DNA from: JAFTYR01 sp964571375
GTDB lineage: Bacteria > Pseudomonadota > Gammaproteobacteria > Burkholderiales > Burkholderiaceae_F
Reading direction: 5' to 3'
DNA length: 12,743 bases
NCBI GenBank assembly: GCA_964571375.1
Contig: CAZNBL010000038.1
Coordinates: 1 to 12,743 of the forward strand
Each line of letters begins with the position of its first letter. The first letter of the stretch is position 1. Below are positions 6,428 through 11,883 of this stretch, piece after piece. The notes under the pieces are model-generated. The model was not told where the DNA came from, searched no databases, and was given only the letters and a program-made list of their open reading frames with translations. The translations under genes and the position numbers were made by a program.

Positions 6428-7321
6428 ATGGCTGACAACAACACAGGCGCTTTGCGGACCATCCGCGACTTTATCCGCTACGGCGTCACACGCCTTTACA
6501 ACAGCAAAGCCACCTTCATGCACGGCTATGACAATCCGGTGGATGAAGCAAGCTTCCTCGTTCTTCGACTGCTGGAAATTCCGCTCGAAGTTGAAGAAAA
6601 GTTCTTGGACTGCGCACTTACCGAAGACGAACGCGTGCGCGTCTTAAACGCCATCAACCGCCGCTGCGACGACTTGGTGCCGACCGCCTACCTCACCCAT
6701 GAATGGTGGCTTACCGGTCACGTCTTCTACGTCGACGACCGCGTGCTGATCCCGAGAAGCTACATTGCCGAGCTCCTCGAAGAAGATCTCGCTCCGTGGG
6801 TGGAAGATCCGGACTCCGTTTCTAGCGTTCTCGACATGTGCACGGGTTCTGCCTGCCTTGCGATTCTCGCTTCCGCCACCTTCCCCTGGGCAACCGTCGA
6901 CTGTGCCGACATCAGCCCCGAAGCGCTTGAAGTCGCACGCCGCAACATTTCCGATTACGGCTTGGAAGACATCGTGACTCCGTATGAGAGCGATCTTTTC
7001 AGCGCGCTCGACGGCAAGACTTACGACGTCATCATTTCCAACCCGCCGTACGTCACTCAGGAAGCAATGGATGCGCTCCCGCAGGAATACCGTCATGAAC
7101 CGTCTCTGGCGCTTGCCGCAGGCGACGACGGCATGGACGTGGTCCGCCGCTTAATGGCTCAGGCCAAGGAACACCTGAACGACGGCGGCATCATGATCGT
7201 TGAAATCGGCGACGGCCGCGAAGCTTTCGAAGCCATCTATCCGGATATGCCGGTCATGTGGCTCACCACCAGCGGCGGCGACGATCAGGTCTTCCTCGTT
7301 CACAAAGAAGACCTGCCGTAA
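6428..7321 (+). CDS. prmB: Ribosomal protein L3 N5-glutamine methyltransferase
   Basis: SAM-dependent methyltransferase that modifies a glutamine side chain of ribosomal protein L3. The 297-residue protein has an N-terminal helical domain (1-about 100) and a Rossmann-like methyltransferase domain with motif I LDMCTGSACLAI (135-146), an acidic loop after strand 2 (DCADISPEAL), and catalytic NPPY (205-208) in SNPPYVTQEAM, followed by EPSLALAAGDDGMD. The pre-motif VLIPRSYIAELLEE separates PrmB from PrmC, which has a different substrate (release factors); PrmB is preferred over PrmC on this motif, on length, and on the usual betaproteobacterial position after dapE. The start follows the dapE stop by 2 nt with GGAG at 6419-6422, so the two are almost surely co-translated. 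Confidence 0.93.
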   Translation: MADNNTGALRTIRDFIRYGVTRLYNSKATFMHGYDNPVDEASFLVLRLLEIPLEVEEKFLDCALTEDERVRVLNAINRRCDDLVPTAYLTHEWWLTGHVFYVDDRVLIPRSYIAELLEEDLAPWVEDPDSVSSVLDMCTGSACLAILASATFPWATVDCADISPEALEVARRNISDYGLEDIVTPYESDLFSALDGKTYDVIISNPPYVTQEAMDALPQEYRHEPSLALAAGDDGMDVVRRLMAQAKEHLNDGGIMIVEIGDGREAFEAIYPDMPVMWLTTSGGDDQVFLVHKEDLP

Positions 7322-7350
7322 CGTAAAATTCAACTTATTTCATTCTTTTC

Positions 7351-7389
7351 ATCCCGAGCCGGTTCCGCCGTCTCGGGATTTCGATCGTT
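7351..7389 (+). promoter_or_regulatory. Hairpin between prmB and the ABC-F gene, possible Shine-Dalgarno cover
   Basis: ATCCCGAG (7351-7358) and CTCGGGAT (7372-7379) form a perfect 8-bp stem with a 13-nt loop. TTT at 7379-7381 is too short for a clear terminator, and the ABC-F ATG follows 10 nt after the stem. The only Shine-Dalgarno-like bases in this leader, GGGA (7375-7378), lie in the right arm and would be hidden when the stem forms. It may be a weak terminator of the dap-prmB unit, a translation control element, or both. Confidence 0.45.
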
Positions 7390-9285
7390 ATGCTCCGACT
7401 GCTGAATGTTTCGCTTGCCCGCGGCGTACGCGTGCTCTACAAAAATGTCTCGGTAACTGCCGGCTCCGGCGAACGAGTGGGCCTCGTGGGTCCGAACGGA
7501 TCGGGTAAATCCACGCTCTTTGCAGCGGTTTTGGGCGAAATCACCACGGAAAACGGCGACATTCAGGCGCCCAAAGAAGAGCGTATCTCGCATGTGGCGC
7601 AGCGCATCACCGAAACCGACAGTATTGCGATCGACTTCGTGCTCGCCGGCCACCATCCGCTCGTAGCCGCCAAGAAGGCACTTGCAGAGGCAGAAAAGCA
7701 GCATGACGACATGGAACTTGCGCACTGCATCGCCGTGCTCGCCGATCTCAACGAAGGCGCTATCGTCGCGCAGGCCAAGGACATCATGCACGGTCTCGGT
7801 TTCTCCGAGGCCGACAGTACCAAGAAGGTTTCCGAGTTCTCGGGCGGCTGGAGAAACCGCCTGGCGCTTGCGCGCGCCCTCATGACGCCCGCCGACCTCA
7901 TGCTGCTTGACGAACCGACCAACCACCTCGACTTGGATTCGGTCATTTGGCTTGAAAGCTGGCTTAAGAGCCAGGACGCCACCGTCATCGTCATTTCCCA
8001 CGACCGCGAGTTCTTGGACCGCATCGCGCAGAGCATCTGGTCCGTGGAAGACGGCACGATTCACCGCTACGGCGGCAACTATTCGGACTTCGAGCTGATG
8101 AGAGCCGAAAAGCTGCGTCTTCAGGCCGCGGCCGCCAAAGCGTATGAACGCACCGCCGCACACCTGCAGAGCTACATCGACCGCTTCCGCTACAAGGCAA
8201 CGAAAGCCAAGCAGGCGCAGTCCCGAATCAAGATGCTTGAAAAACTTCAGGCTGTGGAACCGGTGCGTGCCAGCTCCGAGTGGCGCTTTGAGTTCCCCGA
8301 GCCCGAAAAGGTTCCGCAGTACATGGTGTCTGCCGAAGAACTCGCCTGCGGTTATCCCGAGCGCACGATTCTCGAACACGTGAAGTTTTCCATCGGTCAG
8401 AGCGCCCGTATCGGCGTGCTCGGCGTGAACGGTGCGGGTAAATCCACGCTCATCAAAACGATCTGCGGCGAACTCGAAAAGATTTCCGGCGACATCCGCT
8501 ACGGCCAGGGCACCAAGATCGGCTACTTTGCGCAGCACCAGCTCGATCAGCTCCGTGACGACGAAAGCCCTCTGCAGCACTTGGCACGCTTGGCCCCCGA
8601 AGTCAGAGAACAGGAATTGAGAAACTTCCTGGGTTCCTACCGCTTCAGCAACGATATGGCTTTAAGCCCCGTGGGCCCGATGTCGGGCGGCGAAAAAGCG
8701 CGTCTTGCGATGGCGCTGATCGCTTGGGAAAAGCCCAACCTGCTCGTACTTGACGAACCGACCAACCACCTGGATATGGGCACCCGCGAAGCACTCACGA
8801 TGGCGCTCTCTTCTTACGACGGCGCCATGCTGCTCGTCTCCCACGACCGACATCTGCTTCGCGCCGCCTGCGACGAACTCTGGCTCGTACACGACGGCAA
8901 GCTCGTCCCCTACGACGGCGACTTGGAAGAGTATTCGGCATTCGTGCTTGAAGAGCGCCGCAATAAAAAAGACAAGGGCGGCGAGGCTGAAGAGCGTACC
9001 GTCAGCAAGAAAGAACTTCGTCAGATCGAAGCCGCCAACCGCGCCCGTATCGCTGCTGAAAGAAAGCCCTTGCAGAAGAAGCTCGACAAGGTGGATAAGG
9101 AGCTCGCAAAGTACTCTGCCGAACTCAAGGCGCTCGACGAGAAGCTCGCCGACACCGCCTTCTACGAAGGCAACCCCGATGAAGTCGCTTCCGTCTTAAA
9201 GCGTCACGGCGAATTAAGAGCAGTCGTCGACGATCTCGAAGTCGAATGGATGGATTTGTCCGAAGCCATCGAAGCGATTAAGTAA
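7390..9285 (+). CDS. yheS: ABC-F family ATPase, YheS branch (translation factor)
   Basis: Soluble ABC-F protein with two nucleotide-binding domains and no membrane segments; such proteins bind the ribosomal E-site and act on stalled or resting ribosomes. At 631 residues it aligns along its length with E. coli YheS from memory: near-identical start (RRGVRVL-like RGVRVLYKN), linker YIDRFRYKATKAKQAQSRIKMLEKL (about 262-290), and GYFAQHQL. Domain 1: Walker A GPNGSGKST (34-42), signature SGGW (151-154), Walker B ending Asp174-Glu175. Domain 2: Walker A GVNGAGKST (345-353), signature SGGEK (432-436), Walker B ending Asp455-Glu456. Both catalytic glutamates are present. The C-terminal 85 residues are a Lys/Glu-rich coiled coil. 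EttA and Uup are the alternatives; the linker favours YheS. No free Shine-Dalgarno is visible. Confidence 0.94.
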   Translation: MLRLLNVSLARGVRVLYKNVSVTAGSGERVGLVGPNGSGKSTLFAAVLGEITTENGDIQAPKEERISHVAQRITETDSIAIDFVLAGHHPLVAAKKALAEAEKQHDDMELAHCIAVLADLNEGAIVAQAKDIMHGLGFSEADSTKKVSEFSGGWRNRLALARALMTPADLMLLDEPTNHLDLDSVIWLESWLKSQDATVIVISHDREFLDRIAQSIWSVEDGTIHRYGGNYSDFELMRAEKLRLQAAAAKAYERTAAHLQSYIDRFRYKATKAKQAQSRIKMLEKLQAVEPVRASSEWRFEFPEPEKVPQYMVSAEELACGYPERTILEHVKFSIGQSARIGVLGVNGAGKSTLIKTICGELEKISGDIRYGQGTKIGYFAQHQLDQLRDDESPLQHLARLAPEVREQELRNFLGSYRFSNDMALSPVGPMSGGEKARLAMALIAWEKPNLLVLDEPTNHLDMGTREALTMALSSYDGAMLLVSHDRHLLRAACDELWLVHDGKLVPYDGDLEEYSAFVLEERRNKKDKGGEAEERTVSKKELRQIEAANRARIAAERKPLQKKLDKVDKELAKYSAELKALDEKLADTAFYEGNPDEVASVLKRHGELRAVVDDLEVEWMDLSEAIEAIK

Positions 9286-9292
9286 CTTTGAC

Positions 9293-9325
9293 GCGCCGCC
9301 TGATTCAGTTCATGCGGCGCTTTTT
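9293..9325 (+). terminator. Intrinsic terminator of the ABC-F gene, inside the end of the converging gene
   Basis: GCGCCGC (9293-9299) and GCGGCGC (9314-9320) form a perfect 7-bp stem with a 14-nt loop, followed directly by TTTTT (9321-9325). It starts 8 nt after the yheS stop. The loop, right arm and T run lie over the last codons of the converging DUF1178 gene (its stop is at 9305-9307), so the sequence serves both as terminator and as coding DNA. The minus-strand copy has no T run, so it works in one direction. Confidence 0.8.
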
Positions 9326-9763
9326 GTCTTTGTCGTACGGAACGACGGGGATACCTTCCTCTAAAAGTTCTTTGACTTCTTCGGGCGTGCTGCTTCCCTT
9401 GATATAACGGATTTCGCTTTCGCCGCGATACATGGAGCGCGCCTCTTCGGCAAAGCGCTCGCCCACATCTTCGGACTTCTCCGCAACACGGTCGATTTCG
9501 CGCATGATTTCAGCCATGCGGTCGACGTCGTTCAGAATCTTTTCGCACTCGGTCTTGGCGGATACTCCGGGACTTAATTCTCCGAGAGGATGAATCACGC
9601 GCTTTACGTGCGGCGCAGTCAGAACGCGGTGCACCCTGGCATCACAGATCGGACACGTAAGCAAACCCGATGCGGCCTGACGGTCGGCTTCTTCTGCGCC
9701 CGGCAGCATCGCTTCGAATGTGTGGCCCGCTTCACAGCGGAAATCGTAAACCTTCAGTCCCAT
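9305..9763 (-). CDS. DUF1178 family protein with zinc-ribbon-like N-terminus
   Basis: A conserved protein of unknown function (DUF1178, common in alpha- and betaproteobacteria). The 152 residues open with VYDFRCEAGHTFEAML and contain CPIC; Cys10, His14, Cys37 and Cys40 are spaced like a small zinc ribbon. The middle (about 50-85) is variable. The C-terminal block EDVGERFAEEARSMYRGESE, then TPEEVKELLEEGIPVVPYD, is the family hallmark. The N-terminus resembles FmdB-type regulatory zinc ribbons, but the C-terminal block fits DUF1178 better. There is no signal peptide or membrane segment. The gene starts 6 nt after the LysR stop, so it is probably read from the same mRNA; its Shine-Dalgarno is weak. 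The family assignment is firm, the function open. Confidence 0.85.
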   Translation of the reverse strand: MGLKVYDFRCEAGHTFEAMLPGAEEADRQAASGLLTCPICDARVHRVLTAPHVKRVIHPLGELSPGVSAKTECEKILNDVDRMAEIMREIDRVAEKSEDVGERFAEEARSMYRGESEIRYIKGSSTPEEVKELLEEGIPVVPYDKDKKRRMN

Positions 9764-9769
9764 AAGTCT

Positions 9770-10690
9770 TCAGTGCGTTTCGCCCGGGAACTCCGCAAGA
9801 TTGCGGAAGGCTCCGAGCGCTTTGTCATGTATTTTCGATTGTACCTTTGCGTTCCAGGCGACTGAAAGCACGACGTTCGCTTCAGCGTCTTCGATCGGCC
9901 GGTACGTGGCGTAAGACGGCATCCAATTCGCATAGGATTCCGGCATCACCGCAATCCCCTGCCCGCAGCTGATAAACGCCAGCTGCTTGGTGCAGGACGC
10001 GACTACATGCCGGATATCGGGCGTGATGCCTTTGCGACGGCAGGTTGCGATAAAGAGATCGTAGTAACTCGGCGCAAAATCTCTTCCTGCGGTCACAAAG
10101 GGCTGATCCCTCAGATCATCCCAGGTGACGCTTTTACGGGCGCAGAACGCATGATCCGGGGGCAACACCACAATGAACCGTTCCCGGGCGATCACCATGC
10201 TGTTTAAGGCCGGGCTGTTCACACCTTCGAAATAGCCGACGGCAAACGAAACCGTGTTCTGCTCGAGATCTTTTTCTGCGTTGGCCGAGTCGATTTCATG
10301 CACCTGTACGGCAATCCGCGGCTCCAGTGCTTTTAAACGCTGCAGAAATCTCGGTACCCAAAAGAGCATCGATTCAGAGTTTGCACCGATCGTAATGAGC
10401 CCCTCTTCGGCTTCGGGTAATTTGCCGAGGGCATATTCCAGACTTTCTGCCTGATCGAGGAGCTTCCGTACTTCCGGAAAGAAAACCTGACCTGCGGCCG
10501 AAAGCTTCACGCCTCTCGGAGAACGCTCCAAGAGCCGGATACGTCTTCTGCTCTCTAAGGCATCGATCTGCTCGATTAATGTCGGCACCGAGAGGTTAAG
10601 GCGCTTTGCAGCCTTGCGGAAACTGCCCTCCTCGCAGACCGCTGCAAAAAAGAGCAGTTGCCGCAACGTTCTGAAATCCACTCTGTTCAT
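9770..10690 (-). CDS. LysR-type transcriptional regulator
   Basis: DNA-binding regulator of 306 residues with an N-terminal winged helix-turn-helix (about 7-66: FRTLRQLLFFAAVCEEGSFRKAAKRL, then PTLIEQIDALESR and RGVKLSAAG) and a periplasmic-binding-protein-like effector domain (about 95-300; ITIGANSE, ISCGQGIAVMPES). The start at 10690 is chosen because GGGAGGTGAG, a strong Shine-Dalgarno, lies 6 nt upstream; the frame extends 23 codons further to an ATG at 10759 without LysR features. The wing is unusual: the normally acidic, glycine-containing turn (LEeelG) is replaced by Arg-rich LESRRRIRLLER. It is divergent from a LysE-family exporter, its most likely target, and precedes the DUF1178 gene by 6 nt. 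The effector is unknown; an amino acid or related small molecule would fit. Confidence 0.93.
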   Translation of the reverse strand: MNRVDFRTLRQLLFFAAVCEEGSFRKAAKRLNLSVPTLIEQIDALESRRRIRLLERSPRGVKLSAAGQVFFPEVRKLLDQAESLEYALGKLPEAEEGLITIGANSESMLFWVPRFLQRLKALEPRIAVQVHEIDSANAEKDLEQNTVSFAVGYFEGVNSPALNSMVIARERFIVVLPPDHAFCARKSVTWDDLRDQPFVTAGRDFAPSYYDLFIATCRRKGITPDIRHVVASCTKQLAFISCGQGIAVMPESYANWMPSYATYRPIEDAEANVVLSVAWNAKVQSKIHDKALGAFRNLAEFPGETH

Positions 10691-10720
10691 ACTCTCACCT
10701 CCCGATGCAGGGGGTATCCC

Positions 10721-10743
10721 TGTGTATAAGAAATTAGTACACA
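10721..10743. promoter_or_regulatory. LysR-type operator dyad TGTGTA-N11-TACACA
   Basis: A perfect 6-bp inverted repeat with an 11-bp AT-rich spacer (arms 10721-10726 and 10738-10743) lies in the 118-bp region between the divergent lysR-type and lysE-type genes. Size and placement fit a LysR-family recognition site. Its left part covers a minus-strand TATACA (10728-10723) that would serve as the regulator gene's -10 box, about 33 bp before its ATG, so binding would also repress the regulator itself. No other gene in the window has such a site. Confidence 0.7.
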
Positions 10744-10771
10744 AAAAAGACGAGTGCAAGAGTTTTCTTCC

Positions 10772-10777
10772 TACAAT
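10772..10777 (+). promoter_or_regulatory. Probable -10 box of the LysE-family gene
   Basis: TACAAT matches the -10 consensus at 5 of 6 positions and lies 31 bp before the ATG at 10809. There is no recognisable -35 hexamer 16-18 bp upstream. The regulator dyad is centred near 10732, about 50 bp upstream of the predicted start of transcription. A good -10 with a missing -35 and an upstream dyad is the usual picture of an activator-dependent LysR-controlled promoter. Confidence 0.45.
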
Positions 10778-10808
10778 GGACGAAAAGTAAATCCCTTACA
10801 AAAGAAAA

Positions 10809-11462
10809 ATGAACGAAACACTTTTGCTTTACACCTTCATCACCATTGTGAACTGCGTTACCCCGGGGGCCGGTGTGCTCTTTACGTTGAGCAGCGCCTT
10901 CCGATACGGTAGGAGCAGCTGGATGATGGCGCCGATCGGCAACACTCTGGGGGTCGCCATCATGTCGACGATTGCGGCCTGCGGCTTGGGCACCGTAATC
11001 CGTGCCAACGAATGGATTTTCTCTTCGATGCAGCTTGTGGGCTGCATGGTCATGATCTGGCTGGGGTTGCGCTGCTGGAGAGCGCCGGCGGTCGACCTTT
11101 CGAACGCCGCACATATTGCGAAACGCAAAACGCATCAGAGCCGCTCGGTACTGCTTTCAGCAACTTTATTGCAGAGCTCCAATCCGATGCTGATCGTCTT
11201 TGTGCTCTCATTCCTGCCGCAGTTCGTCTCGCCCGAAGGCAGTTACGCCGAACAGATGGCCGTGCTGATTGCGATCTTTGTGGCGGTCTGCCTGACTGTC
11301 CATCTGGGCTACAGCTACATGGCCATAAGCGCCTGCAAGTTCTTGCGGGGCGCCCGCTTCAGCTTCTGGCTGAATCACATCAGCGCATCGCTTTTCTGGT
11401 TGCTTTCTGCAGGCATGCTCTGGAATCTTTTCAACCACCTGCAGGAAATCGGCGCAATTTAA
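10809..11462 (+). CDS. LysE/RhtB family amino acid exporter
   Basis: Inner-membrane exporter of 217 residues, the usual size, with about six hydrophobic segments (roughly 5-25, 37-60, 68-88, 112-135, 145-170, 185-208). The family's N-terminal proline-glycine turn is present as TPGAGVLFT (18-26), and the second conserved block as SSNPMLIVFVLSFLPQFV, ahead of the fifth segment. The usual TPGPD/N is replaced by TPGAG, so the exact subfamily and substrate are unclear; amino acids such as lysine, homoserine, threonine or leucine are known substrates of relatives. The divergent LysR-type gene and the dyad between them suggest effector-induced export. The Shine-Dalgarno is weak (AAAGAAAA). The gene is a single unit closed by a hairpin terminator 19 nt after its stop. 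Confidence 0.9.
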   Translation: MNETLLLYTFITIVNCVTPGAGVLFTLSSAFRYGRSSWMMAPIGNTLGVAIMSTIAACGLGTVIRANEWIFSSMQLVGCMVMIWLGLRCWRAPAVDLSNAAHIAKRKTHQSRSVLLSATLLQSSNPMLIVFVLSFLPQFVSPEGSYAEQMAVLIAIFVAVCLTVHLGYSYMAISACKFLRGARFSFWLNHISASLFWLLSAGMLWNLFNHLQEIGAI

Positions 11463-11481
11463 TCGCCTGAACTCATGAATG

Positions 11482-11509
11482 AACGGCTCCCGCATTGAGG
11501 AGCCGTTTT
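11482..11509 (+). terminator. Intrinsic terminator of the LysE-family gene
   Basis: AACGGCTCC (11482-11490) and GGAGCCGTT (11499-11507) form a perfect 9-bp stem with an 8-nt loop. TTTT (11506-11509) partly belongs to the stem and ends it. It lies in the 49-nt gap between the convergent lysE-type and HIT genes. The minus-strand copy has only two T after the stem, so it may stop HIT transcripts weakly. Confidence 0.75.
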
Positions 11510-11511
11510 GT

Positions 11512-11883
11512 TCAGTAACTTTGTTTCGAGGGAATCACGCCTCTCACCCCGCCCTTGGGGTTCGGCACATCTCCGAAGTAGCGCGGAATGATGTGCATAT
11601 GCACGTGAAAGACGGATTGACCGCCCGCTTCTCCGACATTGATGCCGATGTTGTATCCGTCGGGTTTGAAGCGCTCGTCGAGCATCGTCTTGACGGCTTT
11701 TTGCATCCGATGCATCGCTTCGATTTCCTCAAACGTGAGATCGAAGTAGCTTTCGACATGACGCTGCGGAATGATCAGTACGTGTCCGGGCGATACCGGA
11801 AAGCCGTCAAAGATCGCAAAACAAAGTTCGTCTTCGGCAATTTTTTCGAATTGCCCGGCGTTGCAGAAAAGGCAGTTGCTCAT
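11512..11883 (-). CDS. HIT-family (histidine triad) nucleotide hydrolase, zinc-binding type
   Basis: Small cytosolic nucleotide-binding phosphohydrolase of 123 residues; family members hydrolyse nucleoside phosphoramidates, aminoacyl-AMP or dinucleoside polyphosphates. The triad HVHMHIIPR (His93, His95, His97) and the loop NVGEAGGQS (82-90) are intact, and the first half has the typical FxDxFPVSPGHVLIIPxRH pattern. Cys4, Cys7, His42 and probably His93 match the structural zinc site of C-x2-C HIT proteins. The ATG at 11883 is chosen because GAGG (11893-11890) is then 6 nt away; ATGs at 11886 and 11904 are in frame but worse placed. The start overlaps the HNH stop by 1 nt (TGATG), implying translational coupling. 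The exact substrate cannot be read from sequence. Confidence 0.94.
   Translation of the reverse strand: MSNCLFCNAGQFEKIAEDELCFAIFDGFPVSPGHVLIIPQRHVESYFDLTFEEIEAMHRMQKAVKTMLDERFKPDGYNIGINVGEAGGQSVFHVHMHIIPRYFGDVPNPKGGVRGVIPSKQSY

Noticed and set aside
7330..8580. 416-codon open frame on the minus strand opposite the ABC-F gene
   Set aside because: It lies wholly antisense to a gene with complete ABC-F motifs. The GC-rich codon bias of that gene keeps the opposite frame open. The translation is Val/Ala/Phe/Gly-rich with no recognisable domain.
10691..10759. Longer LysR start at the ATG at 10759
   Set aside because: It would add 23 residues unlike LysR proteins, spans the predicted operator, and ignores the strong Shine-Dalgarno in front of 10690.
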